Part shown: piece by piece, positions 1 through 8,400 of the stretch | How positions within the stretch are numbered: position 1 is the first letter of the stretch | Layout of the letters: the number at the start of each line of letters is the position of its first letter | NCBI GenBank assembly: GCA_044238845.1 | Contig: JBIICN010000004.1 | Span: 62,001 to 126,000, forward strand | Source: UBA4416 sp044238845 | GTDB taxonomy: Bacteria > Bacteroidota > Bacteroidia > B-17B0 > Aurantibacillaceae | Length of the DNA stretch: 64,000 nt | Direction of reading: 5' to 3' | Notes under the pieces: model-generated | Database searches by the model: none | What the model was told of the DNA's origin: nothing | Seen by the model: only the letters and a program-made list of their open reading frames with translations | Position numbers and translations under genes: made by a program

Positions 1-107
1 CTTATAACAGCAATAAATGTTATGTTATAGCTTATGTTTATGATGCAAATCCTTTAAGTGCAACGTACTACGAAGTACTACAAGCAGAAGAAAAAAAGAT
101 TAAATAA
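1..107 (+). CDS. C-terminal end of an Omp28-like secreted protein (partial)
   Basis: An open frame enters from the left edge (first whole codon at position 3) and ends at TAA 105-107, giving about 34 residues. The tail resembles the part of the next gene that reads LAILQDATTKSVIQSEEV: here it is VIAYVYDANP followed by EVLQAEEKK. This suggests a tandem Omp28-type paralogue whose body lies outside the window. It has no T9SS sorting tail. The assignment rests on this short similarity only. Confidence 0.55.
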   Translation, partial: YNSNKCYVIAYVYDANPLSATYYEVLQAEEKKIK

Positions 108-183
108 TTATTTGTATTGTCATTTATACGACAGTATTGATTTAAACTTATCTATAAATTTGTTGTATAATAAATACTTTAAA

Positions 184-1188
184 ATGAAAAATAAATTCTT
201 ATTAATAGCATTCGCTACTCTAACTGCAGGTTTAACGGCACAAGTGTCAAAAAAAGTAGTTGTTGAACATTTCACAAATTCAAATTGTGGAAATTGTGCA
301 TCTAGAAATCCCGGTTTCTATACAAATTTAAATGCACAAACTAATGTTATTCATTTAGCAATTCACCCAAGTTCTCCATACAGCAGTTGTGTATTGAGCC
401 AACATAATGCGACCGAAAATGATGGTAGAACAAATTATTATGGAATTTATGGCAGCACGCCACGCCTAGTTATACAGGGCAGCGTTATTGCAAACGGAGC
501 AAATTATGGTTCTGCTTCAATTTTCACACCTTATTTATCTCAAACTACACCTGTTAGTATTAAAATATATCAATACAAATATGCTAATGATTCTATTGTA
601 GCTAAAATTGTTGTTAAAACAGTTGCTACACATACATTAAACAATGCTAAATTATTTATTGCATTAGCCGAGGAATCAGTTAACCATACAGGTAGTAATG
701 GAGAACCAGTACATTATGATGTGTTTAGGAAATCGTTAACTGGAACATCTGGTTTTGCTATTACAATACCAGCAAATGTTGATGATTCGATAGTATATGT
801 AAATAAATCAACAATAAATAATGCATGGGATTTTTCTAAAATATTTACATTAGCCATTTTGCAAGATGCAACTACTAAATCAGTAATTCAATCAGAAGAA
901 GTTGCTGCCACTACAAACAATGTTGCAACCGGATTGAGTAAAAATAGATTTGTAAATAATAGTTTTAATGTTTTTATAAACGAAAGAGACTTATATATTA
1001 ATCAATCTCAATTAATTGAAAACGCTACTTTTTTATTACATGATTTAACAGGCCGAATAATTTTCACTAAAACACTCGAAAATATTAAAGAAAAGATAGA
1101 TCTATCAACTGTAACATCCGGTATTTATATATATCAAATCAAAACAAAAAATGACATTTTAAAAACAGATAAATTATTTATTAAATAA
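184..1188 (+). CDS. Omp28-related secreted protein with T9SS sorting domain
   Basis: Omp28-type proteins are surface or secreted proteins of Bacteroidota with a thioredoxin-like fold. I start at 184 rather than at the upstream in-frame ATG at 58, because 184 opens a typical signal peptide (MKNKFLLIAF, cleavage after about residue 20) and the upstream extension is charged and overlaps the preceding frame. A CGNC redox-type motif sits at residues 35-38 of the 334-residue product. The last ~80 residues have the pattern of a type A T9SS C-terminal domain, ending GIYIYQIKTKN and KLFIK. The next gene starts one base after the stop, so the two are probably co-transcribed. The exact substrate is unknown. 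Confidence 0.8.
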   Translation: MKNKFLLIAFATLTAGLTAQVSKKVVVEHFTNSNCGNCASRNPGFYTNLNAQTNVIHLAIHPSSPYSSCVLSQHNATENDGRTNYYGIYGSTPRLVIQGSVIANGANYGSASIFTPYLSQTTPVSIKIYQYKYANDSIVAKIVVKTVATHTLNNAKLFIALAEESVNHTGSNGEPVHYDVFRKSLTGTSGFAITIPANVDDSIVYVNKSTINNAWDFSKIFTLAILQDATTKSVIQSEEVAATTNNVATGLSKNRFVNNSFNVFINERDLYINQSQLIENATFLLHDLTGRIIFTKTLENIKEKIDLSTVTSGIYIYQIKTKNDILKTDKLFIK

Positions 1189-1189
1189 C

Positions 1190-1891
1190 ATGAAAATGAA
1201 ACTAATAATTCTGCTTATTATTTCGATTACTTTATTACCAACTGCATCATTTTCGCAGAAGTCTTATAGCTTAACTACTTCTAATAATGTTAATTTAAAT
1301 GTAGTGTTAAATCAAAATTCTGCTTCGAAAATTTATTTAACAAATTTAGGTAATTCTAAACTTGTTTTAAAATGGAAACGAATATTGGTTAATGTTCCAA
1401 ATGATTGGATTTATGCGACCTGTGATGTGGGTGCTTGTTATGGTGGTGTACCTGTCGGACCTACAACTATGGATAGTATTTCAGTTGGCACAGATGGTTT
1501 TGTTGGCATTGACATTGAGCCTATTACAACAATTGGAAATGGCACTATTAAATTATACGTTTATCAAGATGGTTATGAAGTCCAAGGTGATACACTAACC
1601 TGGAATATTACTTCGCAACCAGTTGGAATTAAAGAAATATCGAGCAATCTCGGAATTAATATTTATCCAAATCCGGCTAGCACTGTATTAAATTTAAAAT
1701 TTTCCAACGAGTTTAATCAAAAGATAGAGTCAATTTATCTTATTGATGCTGTCGGAAGAAAAGTAAAAATAATTGATTACTCGAATGAAGATATTAGGAT
1801 TGATATTTCCGATTTAAATAGTGGATGTTACAACTTAATTGTTGAATCTGAAAACGAGAAATTATTCAAGAAAATCATAAAATCGAATTAA
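1190..1891 (+). CDS. Small secreted protein with T9SS sorting domain
   Basis: 233 residues with a signal peptide (MKMKLIILLIISIT, cleavage near SFSQ). A middle domain of roughly 120 residues contains a Cys pair (CDVGAC) and looks all-beta, and I do not recognise it. The last ~75 residues are a typical type A sorting domain: NIYPNPAS near residue 155, then a stretch ending GCYNLIVESENEKLFKKIIK. The product is therefore expected to cross the outer membrane by the type IX system and be anchored or released. It starts one base after the Omp28-like gene and is likely translated with it. An alternative start three codons in (second Met) is possible. Confidence 0.75.
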   Translation: MKMKLIILLIISITLLPTASFSQKSYSLTTSNNVNLNVVLNQNSASKIYLTNLGNSKLVLKWKRILVNVPNDWIYATCDVGACYGGVPVGPTTMDSISVGTDGFVGIDIEPITTIGNGTIKLYVYQDGYEVQGDTLTWNITSQPVGIKEISSNLGINIYPNPASTVLNLKFSNEFNQKIESIYLIDAVGRKVKIIDYSNEDIRIDISDLNSGCYNLIVESENEKLFKKIIKSN

Positions 1892-1973
1892 TAGTTGTTT
1901 GTTAGATACAACCCAAAGACGACTAAATCAACCTAAGCTTTTAGACAAAAAATAAAACTTAGCATCTTTGATT

Positions 1974-2534
1974 TTAATGTTTAACTAGTTTTAGCAATTC
2001 ATCCAAAATTTCTGTTTGCTTGTCTTTTGCGTACCACTTATGAAGCTCTTCTGAATAAGTTAAAGCAGTATCAGGATTTGATTTGAGCTGCACTACCAAT
2101 TCCTGTGCAGGTTTTGGCCTTGGCCCCCAATCTGAAATTAATTTGTAATCCTCAGTTAGCTGAATAAGTTTTGGTATAGATTCTGATCCATTCGTTAAAT
2201 GCTCCGCTATTAATTCAAGGTTTTCATCTCGGTAAACTATCTTTAATTCAATCTTGTTATCTGAAGACTCAGCAATTCTATTTATCACCGGCATTATCTG
2301 TGAAGCATCACCGCACCAATTTTCACTAATAGCAAGCCACTTAATTTTAGTGTGGACTGAAACTAGCTCATTGTTTAGAATAAACGTTTTTTCCAACCGT
2401 TTCATGCGTTGAGCATTCATGGGAATGTACTTCGAATAAGCCGTTTGGATTTTACTTTGTAATTCACTCTCCATGTTTTCAAGGTACTTTTTGTATGAAA
2501 TTCCTTTTTCAAAATAACTCTTGTAATCAATCAT
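1974..2534 (-). CDS. Thioredoxin-family protein with a single active-site Cys
   Basis: 186 residues with no signal peptide. The segment AISENWCGDAS (Cys about residue 74) is the thioredoxin active-site loop of the Thioredoxin_9 type, in which the second Cys is replaced (CGDA), so it is unlikely to be an ordinary disulfide reductase. The following LVYRD-like strand and SIPKLIQL cis-Pro loop agree with the fold. It is the last gene of the minus-strand polyketide operon, 6 bases after the nitroreductase. Related proteins are common in Bacteroidota, but their substrates are not well defined. Confidence 0.75.
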   Translation of the reverse strand: MIDYKSYFEKGISYKKYLENMESELQSKIQTAYSKYIPMNAQRMKRLEKTFILNNELVSVHTKIKWLAISENWCGDASQIMPVINRIAESSDNKIELKIVYRDENLELIAEHLTNGSESIPKLIQLTEDYKLISDWGPRPKPAQELVVQLKSNPDTALTYSEELHKWYAKDKQTEILDELLKLVKH

Positions 2535-2540
2535 TGTGTT

Positions 2541-3203
2541 TTATTTATAGTTTATAATTACTTGATCCATTTCCTTACGTTTTATATCAGGCACCATAAC
2601 ATTTTCGGCAGGATAGCCAATTGGAATCAACAAGAATGGTTTTTCGTTGATAGGTCTATTTAATAGTTTGCACAAAAAATTCATTGGACTGGGTGTATGA
2701 GTTAAAGCAACCAAACCGCATTGATGAATCGCCTGCAATAAAAAGCCACAAGCCAACCCTACAGATTCAGTAACATAGTAATTAGTTTTTTTTATGTCGT
2801 TTTCCAAGTCATACAATTTTTTAAATACAATTATTAAAGCGGGAGCATCTTCCAAAAATGGCTTATGCCAATCTGTGCCTAAATAACTTAAATCATCTAA
2901 CCATTCTTGAGGCATGCGATTATTATAACTTTCATATTCTTCTTTCTCAGCTTCAACACGAATTTGAGATTTCAAACCAGGATTAGTTACTACACAAAAA
3001 GTCCAAGGTTGCTTGTTTGCTCCTGAAGGTGCCGTCGAAGCTGTCATTATTATGTTTTCAATAACCTCCATGGCAATAGGCTCAGTCGAAAATTCTCTAA
3101 CTGTTCTGCGGCCTTCCATAAACTGAGGGTGGCTTCTACTTTCGTTTAACAGCTCTTCTCCGCGAAGTAGTGTTTTTGAGTAAGGGATAAATTTTGGCTC
3201 CAT
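2541..3203 (-). CDS. Nitroreductase-family flavoprotein
   Basis: 220 residues with the FMN-binding nitroreductase signatures RRTVREFS (about residue 33) and APSGANKQPWTF (about residue 58), and the later GLVALTHTP segment. The lid region (YNNRMPQEWLDDL) and DAPALI resemble the iodotyrosine-deiodinase/BluB branch rather than NfsB. Such enzymes use FMN and NAD(P)H for one- or two-electron reductions. It lies 2 bases after the FAD oxidoreductase, inside the type III polyketide operon, so it may tailor the polyketide product; that role is an inference from position only. Confidence 0.85.
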   Translation of the reverse strand: MEPKFIPYSKTLLRGEELLNESRSHPQFMEGRRTVREFSTEPIAMEVIENIIMTASTAPSGANKQPWTFCVVTNPGLKSQIRVEAEKEEYESYNNRMPQEWLDDLSYLGTDWHKPFLEDAPALIIVFKKLYDLENDIKKTNYYVTESVGLACGFLLQAIHQCGLVALTHTPSPMNFLCKLLNRPINEKPFLLIPIGYPAENVMVPDIKRKEMDQVIINYK

Positions 3204-3205
3204 AA

Positions 3206-4333
3206 TTAAAAAATTTTACCGTGAGTTAATGAAATGAGTTTGTTAAATAGCATTGGAAATCTATTTAATATTTTAAGACTAATAATTGTAGAAAAGCGTT
3301 TTCCAAAAAGCTTTTGTAGATAAAAACCTGTTTTTATTCTTACTGAAAAGTTTCTATTCCAATCATTATTATACAATTGAATTAGTTCATTTTTAGCTAA
3401 TTTATTCTGTAAATACATAGAGACGTAAGCTGAAATAATTTTTGAAGATCGCATGGCTATACTCATTCCGTTGCCGCATAAAGGAGCAATTGCTCCTGCT
3501 GAATCGCCAAGCAACAATATATCATTTTTGTAAGTTTGTTTTTTACTAAACCCAATTTGACTAATAGCTAGGGGCTTTTCAAAAATAAATTCTGATTCGG
3601 TAAAATATTTTTTCAAATGAGGGTTTTTCATTAAAACATTTTTTTCGAGTTCTTTTATATCATTATTGTTAGCATTTAAGTTTTTAGTAGTTGTTAAATA
3701 ACATAAGCAAACAGCTTCATTGTCAACCTTTGATATACCGCAATATCCATCTTTAAAATTATGAAGTTCAATTAAATTATCAGGGAATTGTATTTTAATA
3801 TGATATTTAACTCCAATGTATTCTCCTTTCTTTTTGACATTATTTCTTTCAATAAAAGATGGGTCTATTTTACCGTAGCTACCAAAAACTAATTTAGAAT
3901 TTATTGTCCCCTTTGAGGTTACTACTAAATAGGCATTGTTTTGCAATTTCACATTGGTGGCATTACAACTCTCTAATACTAAAACACCACTATTTTTTGC
4001 TATAATAGCGAGTTCATTATCTAAAGTATATCTACTTATTCCGAAACCGCCCATTGCTAAAGACGATGAAATTCTATAACCGTTATGGGCAGTAACGTTA
4101 AGTTGATTTATCCTAGGCAAATTCATTTTATCAAGATTGACACCTAAAGATTGAACAAAAGCATAACTTTCCATGGAAACATATTCGCCACACACCTTAT
4201 GAAATGGGTATGTGTTTTTTTCAACGAGAATTATACTATGCCCGCTCTTAGCCATTTGAATTGCAAGACAAAGTCCTGCTAATCCTCCGCCAATGATTAC
4301 ACAATCATATAATTTATGTTCGTCAACTTGCAT
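3206..4333 (-). CDS. FAD-dependent oxidoreductase, geranylgeranyl-reductase-like
   Basis: 375 residues. An N-terminal Rossmann FAD motif (IIGGGLAGLCLAIQMAKSG, residues ~13-32) is followed by VCGEYVS, a feature of the geranylgeranyl reductase/UbiH-like group, and by the second FAD motif LLLGDSAGAIAPLCGNG near residue 275. It overlaps the methyltransferase by 11 bases, indicating translational coupling. In a cluster with a polyketide synthase and a UbiA prenyltransferase, a reductase or hydroxylase acting on a prenylated aromatic or alkyl chain is plausible, but the substrate cannot be read from the sequence. Confidence 0.85.
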   Translation of the reverse strand: MQVDEHKLYDCVIIGGGLAGLCLAIQMAKSGHSIILVEKNTYPFHKVCGEYVSMESYAFVQSLGVNLDKMNLPRINQLNVTAHNGYRISSSLAMGGFGISRYTLDNELAIIAKNSGVLVLESCNATNVKLQNNAYLVVTSKGTINSKLVFGSYGKIDPSFIERNNVKKKGEYIGVKYHIKIQFPDNLIELHNFKDGYCGISKVDNEAVCLCYLTTTKNLNANNNDIKELEKNVLMKNPHLKKYFTESEFIFEKPLAISQIGFSKKQTYKNDILLLGDSAGAIAPLCGNGMSIAMRSSKIISAYVSMYLQNKLAKNELIQLYNNDWNRNFSVRIKTGFYLQKLFGKRFSTIISLKILNRFPMLFNKLISLTHGKIF

Positions 4334-5012
4334 AAATAATCACTTCGTGCCTAAAAGCCCATTTATAATTTATAGTATAATTTTTAGCTCCAGATTCCTG
4401 AATAATGTTTTTCCATTCACTCGTTTTAAATCCTCTTAAAACAGATAAAGGCGCATCGTTTTTTACTAAATAGGATTTCGATAATAAACGCGTTAATAAT
4501 TTAATAGAATAATGAGCAAAAGCATTGCGCTCTAAATCATTAATAATTAATGTTGATTTATTGCTTTGTGCAAATTGAATGAGTTCAATTATTTCTTTAT
4601 CTGTTAAATGATGGCAAAATAAACAAGCATGAATAATGTCAACTTTAGGAAGATGCTTGTAAATATTTTTATAATCATCGCAAATAAATTTTATTTCAGA
4701 ATTTGGATTTACGCCCACGGAATAATCAACACATGTTTGTTTTAAATCAATACCAAATAAGTTAATGTTGTAATTCTTTGTTTGGTTCCATTTAAAAATT
4801 CGCTTAAGTGTATCGCCACCGCCACTTCCTATATCTATTATCGTATAATGCTTTTCCTTTTCTAAGACTTTACACAAAGCACTAAAAGTCATTTTATAAC
4901 CACCCAGCAAAGCATTTATAATATCTAGTTCTTTTAGGTTTTGATACAAATCTTTATCAGGAATGTAATCAGCATCCAACAACTCCTTTTTATAGCTTCT
5001 TTCTTTAAACAT
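4323..5012 (-). CDS. Class I SAM-dependent methyltransferase
   Basis: About 229 residues. The SAM-binding motif IIDIGSGGGDTL lies near residue 70, followed by an acidic strand end (LFGIDLK) and a DIIHACLFCHHL post-motif, typical of small-molecule class I methyltransferases. The open frame extends to 5033, but the Met at 5012 (MFKERSYKK) gives the smaller overlap (8 bases) with the polyketide synthase stop and is preferred. It overlaps the flavoprotein downstream. It probably O- or C-methylates the polyketide product, as in other type III PKS clusters (inference). Confidence 0.82.
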   Translation of the reverse strand: MFKERSYKKELLDADYIPDKDLYQNLKELDIINALLGGYKMTFSALCKVLEKEKHYTIIDIGSGGGDTLKRIFKWNQTKNYNINLFGIDLKQTCVDYSVGVNPNSEIKFICDDYKNIYKHLPKVDIIHACLFCHHLTDKEIIELIQFAQSNKSTLIINDLERNAFAHYSIKLLTRLLSKSYLVKNDAPLSVLRGFKTSEWKNIIQESGAKNYTINYKWAFRHEVIIYAS

Positions 5013-6093
5013 ATTGCAGTTGCATTGTTTCAATACTTAAACCTGGACCAAAAGCTGCTGAGAAGATGGTCTCACCTTTCTTAATATCTTCACTGTTTTC
5101 AATCACCTGTTTTAATACAAACAAAACGGTTGGCGAAGACATATTCCCGTATTTCCTTAAAACGTCATACGATTGATGCAATAGAGTTCTATCGATATTA
5201 AGAGTCTCCGAAAAATCATCTAATATCCTTTTACCGCCCGGATGAATTGCCCAATGATCAATAGAATTTTTGTCTAAGGAAATTCCATTTAGAAACTCTT
5301 TCATACTTCCATTTATCATTTCGGATACATAAGACGTCAAATTCATAATGAATCCTTTTTCTGTTATTTGCCAAGCCATTTCTTGATAGCCTTTGTGAAT
5401 TAATAAGGAATTAAAGGATTTTATTTGTAAGCCTTTATAATAAGGCATTTCAGTGTTATTAGACTCAACTAATACAGCGGCACAACCATCTCCAAATAAA
5501 GCAGTAGAAAGGATATAGTCATCTGAGTAATTTTTTTGGAAATGAATAGTACAAAGTTCTACGCAAACAATCAAAACTTTAGAGTTAGGTATACTATTGC
5601 AGATTGAATTAGCGCTATTTAAAGCTAAAATAGCAGCATTACAACCCATAAAATTAACAGTGCTACGCTGCGTAAAAGGACTTAAGTCTAACTCTTTAAT
5701 AATTTCAACATCTAATCCAGGTGTAAATAAGCCAGTGCAAGTAACTGTAATGATATGAGTAACGGAAGACTTAATCAAATCAAAATCTTTAATTTTTCGT
5801 ATAGCTTTTAATGATAATTGAAGTGCTTCGGTTCTAAAGCAGGTCATCCGTTGTGTTAAAGTTGGTTCAGGTTCTATCAAACTATTTTTAGAAAAAAAAC
5901 TAAAGTCCTCAGGAACATTACTAAAATCAGAAAGAACTGAATAACGTGTATCGATTTCAGCTTTGTTTGCAATAGACCTAATCTTTCTTCTAATAGATAA
6001 ATCATTTGTTGAATTCTCATAAAAAGATGTAATGGCATCTTGTGAATGACAATATTCAGGTACTGCTGTTTCTATTGCTGTTATATAGCTCAA
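5005..6093 (-). CDS. Type III polyketide synthase (chalcone/stilbene synthase family)
   Basis: 362 residues, the usual length for a homodimeric type III PKS. The catalytic triad is visible: Cys151 in NFMGCNAA, His284 in AIHPGGKRI and Asn317 in KYGNMSSP. The GDGCAAVLV and C-terminal AFGPGLS segments are also family signatures. These enzymes extend an acyl-CoA starter with malonyl-CoA to pyrones, resorcinols or phloroglucinols. It is co-transcribed with UbiA upstream (4-base gap) and the methyltransferase downstream (overlap), which points to a methylated and perhaps prenylated product. The actual product is not predictable from sequence. Confidence 0.93.
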   Translation of the reverse strand: MSYITAIETAVPEYCHSQDAITSFYENSTNDLSIRRKIRSIANKAEIDTRYSVLSDFSNVPEDFSFFSKNSLIEPEPTLTQRMTCFRTEALQLSLKAIRKIKDFDLIKSSVTHIITVTCTGLFTPGLDVEIIKELDLSPFTQRSTVNFMGCNAAILALNSANSICNSIPNSKVLIVCVELCTIHFQKNYSDDYILSTALFGDGCAAVLVESNNTEMPYYKGLQIKSFNSLLIHKGYQEMAWQITEKGFIMNLTSYVSEMINGSMKEFLNGISLDKNSIDHWAIHPGGKRILDDFSETLNIDRTLLHQSYDVLRKYGNMSSPTVLFVLKQVIENSEDIKKGETIFSAAFGPGLSIETMQLQYV

Positions 6094-6096
6094 AAT

Positions 6097-6972
6097 TTAA
6101 TTATTAAGGATTAATAATGTTATAAAGCAACTATTCATGCATATAGCAGCGATAGCATTCATACGCATGGTGTTTTTAAAATTAGCTTCAGAATTATCTT
6201 TAGATACTTTCATAAACCAATATGAAAAAAATACGAGAATTGGGATGAAAAATAATTGAAGGATATAAAAGCAATGTACTTTCCCAACACTATTAAAATA
6301 TAGAAAATAGAATAAATTACAAATGCCAAACATTAAAGCTGTAAAAATAAATGTTCCTTTATACCCCAATTTATAACTCAACGTAACTACTCCATCTGCA
6401 TAATCTTCTTTATGCTGATATATTTGAGTCAAGGGATATGCTCCAGCAATTTGCAAAGAACAAGCAAGCATTATATAAATATTAGCATTTGTAAATTCTA
6501 AGTGGGTATTTGTAATGCCAATAGAACACATTAAAAATGTAAACGCTCCCTGAAAAACAACAACAATTAAAAATCCAAGCAAGGGATATTTCTTGAGGCG
6601 TATTTGTTTTGAGCTATAAGCTCTTGAGGCTAATATATAAGCTAGTATACATGCCGAAAATAATTTACTAATTAAGATAAATGATAAACTTATTGCTAAC
6701 ACATCCATTACTAAAGTCAAATAAAATAATGCTTTGGTAGGCATTGGCGGTTTTTCTAACCCTCCAATAGGAGATTCATCTCTATCAATATAACTATTGT
6801 AACCATTACTTGCAGGGTAAACTAATAAGTGGATGATTAAAAATGTAATGATAGCATCTAGTAATTTAAAATCACTACTTTGACTTAACGCTAAAATAAA
6901 AATTGGCATTAAGAAAAACGAAAATGGTATTCGTAAAAGTTTTATAGTATTAATATCAGTAGGCAAAGACAC
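6097..6972 (-). CDS. UbiA-family prenyltransferase
   Basis: 291 residues with about eight or nine hydrophobic segments. The first Asp-rich motif is degenerate but recognisable (NSYIDRDESPIGG, about residue 60). The second is YQHKEDYADGVVTL near residue 190. UbiA enzymes attach isoprenoid chains to aromatic acceptors in the inner membrane, using Mg and a prenyl diphosphate. Its place next to a type III PKS suggests prenylation of the polyketide. The start overlaps the DoxX stop by 17 bases. Related UbiA-like proteins also act in heme O, menaquinone and chlorophyll pathways, so the specificity is uncertain. Confidence 0.88.
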   Translation of the reverse strand: MSLPTDINTIKLLRIPFSFFLMPIFILALSQSSDFKLLDAIITFLIIHLLVYPASNGYNSYIDRDESPIGGLEKPPMPTKALFYLTLVMDVLAISLSFILISKLFSACILAYILASRAYSSKQIRLKKYPLLGFLIVVVFQGAFTFLMCSIGITNTHLEFTNANIYIMLACSLQIAGAYPLTQIYQHKEDYADGVVTLSYKLGYKGTFIFTALMFGICNLFYFLYFNSVGKVHCFYILQLFFIPILVFFSYWFMKVSKDNSEANFKNTMRMNAIAAICMNSCFITLLILNN

Positions 6973-7354
6973 GTTTTAAAAATGAGATTAGTTGTATTCT
7001 TTCTAAATATAAACATATAAAAGAGCTTGTCAATACAAAAAGGCACAATGCAAACAAATAGCCCCCATCATTCATAACCTCTATGCCAAGTTTGGTTAAA
7101 TGTCCTATAACTGCGCCAATCATTAAACCAACACTTATTAGCGCCCCTAAAAACCTACTTCTAGGAATTATTAATAATATTGAAGCGACTAATTCAGCTA
7201 CACCAATACCAATCCTTCCAAAAGGCTCGAAACCTAATTGAGTGAAAATATAAACACTCTCAGAAGCAGCGGTAAATTTGAAATATAAAGTTTGGAGCAT
7301 TATTACTGAAGAAATAATTGCGGTTATCCATGAAATAATTTTGACTAAGCTCAT
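6956..7354 (-). CDS. DoxX-like four-helix membrane protein
   Basis: 132 residues with four hydrophobic segments and the family patterns FGRIGIGVAELVASILLIIPR and GALISVGLMIGAVIGHL. DoxX/DoxD-like membrane proteins are linked to redox or quinone metabolism, but their activity is rarely established. The gene sits between the DM13 lipoprotein (3-base gap) and UbiA (overlap) in the same operon. Confidence 0.8.
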   Translation of the reverse strand: MSLVKIISWITAIISSVIMLQTLYFKFTAASESVYIFTQLGFEPFGRIGIGVAELVASILLIIPRSRFLGALISVGLMIGAVIGHLTKLGIEVMNDGGYLFALCLFVLTSSFICLYLERIQLISFLKRVFAY

Positions 7355-7356
7355 AA

Positions 7357-7773
7357 TTATTGCAATAAAGCGTTACCAAATAAAACCGAAGCATCTTCGC
7401 ACCAAATTAACACATATTTATATTCAATAGTATTAATAGAATTATCAAAAGAATAATAGAAGTTCCCGCTAGTAGATTTTAAAGTTCCAATATATACAAA
7501 ATCACCATTGCCTGTAGTTTTTGAAACATAAACTCTTAAATCAGGGCCGCTATCCGTTTTGAATCCTTCGAATACCAAATTTTTTGACCCATTTTTAGTA
7601 TATACACGAACACACCCTTCAGTTGGATGGGCATTACTTGAAAAACTGGACTGTGAAATAAGTGTAGCTCCTGTTTTATCAAAGCCTTCATTTAAAGGTT
7701 TATTTTTTTCCTTCTTTTTGCAACTTAACATGAAGATTATTGCAAAGATTAAAAACACTGATTTACTTTTCAT
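7357..7773 (-). CDS. DM13-domain lipoprotein
   Basis: 138 residues. The N-terminus ends in a lipobox (IIFMLSC, Cys about 18) followed by KKK, so it is a lipoprotein. The rest (residues ~35-138) matches the DM13 domain pattern: a G-x-V-x-V/Y strand, FEGFKTDSGPDLRVYVS, and a C-terminal WCEDASVLFG segment containing the conserved Cys proposed to act in redox or electron transfer. It overlaps the YceI stop by 11 bases, so it is translated as part of the operon. Confidence 0.8.
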   Translation of the reverse strand: MKSKSVFLIFAIIFMLSCKKKEKNKPLNEGFDKTGATLISQSSFSSNAHPTEGCVRVYTKNGSKNLVFEGFKTDSGPDLRVYVSKTTGNGDFVYIGTLKSTSGNFYYSFDNSINTIEYKYVLIWCEDASVLFGNALLQ

Positions 7774-8311
7774 TTCTATTCATTTTCATTTCTATAAACA
7801 CTAATACATTTTTTGCCATCACTATACTTGGATACCCTAATCCAAAGTCTAAACGATTTAAGTCAAACTGACTGGTTATTAAGAGAAATTTATCTTTATC
7901 AATGATTGTAGCAGGAACTGTTATCGTTTTTGTAATTCCTTTAATACTTAGTTTACCGGTGATTTTGTAATTATTTCCAGATTCTTTTTCTATTTTGGAT
8001 GTTTTTAGAGTAATTTCAGGAAAACTTGAAACATTAAAATACTCACTCTTTTTAAGGTGGCGGTCTCGCATATCAATACCAGTCTTTATTGAACTCACCG
8101 CAAGAATGCCTTCAAAAAAGGAAGTATTTAAATTATCTTCATCAAATGAATATTTTAATTTGAGACCTGTAAAACTACCAGTTACAGTTGAGCCAGCATT
8201 TTTTATCTTAAAATTAATAGTATAATTATCTATCGGTGCATCATTCGGACGCTTGACGCCGAGCGTACAACAGAGTATTAGATTGAGAATGATTAAATTT
8301 ATGTAAGCCAT
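7763..8311 (-). CDS. YceI-family lipid-binding protein
   Basis: 182 residues. A signal or lipoprotein-like N-terminus (ILNLILCC) is followed by the YceI lipocalin-like barrel: NYTINFKIKNAGSTVTGSFTGLK at the start, SIKTGIDMRDRHLKKSEYFNVSSFPEI in the middle and GITKTITVPATI later. YceI proteins bind isoprenoid or fatty chains in the periplasm. It is the first gene of the minus-strand operon that runs to 1974, so its promoter should lie in 8312-8400. A carrier role for a long-chain or prenylated product of the cluster is an inference. Confidence 0.85.
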   Translation of the reverse strand: MAYINLIILNLILCCTLGVKRPNDAPIDNYTINFKIKNAGSTVTGSFTGLKLKYSFDEDNLNTSFFEGILAVSSIKTGIDMRDRHLKKSEYFNVSSFPEITLKTSKIEKESGNNYKITGKLSIKGITKTITVPATIIDKDKFLLITSQFDLNRLDFGLGYPSIVMAKNVLVFIEMKMNRNEK

Positions 8312-8400
8312 AATCTTTAGTCAAATAAAAGGATTTTTAATTAAAGGAATTGTCATTTAGAAGACAAAATACTTTGGTTTATATAAATATATTTAGCTTC

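Noticed and set aside
58..183. N-terminal extension of the Omp28-like protein from the ATG at 58.
   Set aside because: The extension overlaps the preceding frame (stop at 107) and would bury the signal peptide that starts at 184.
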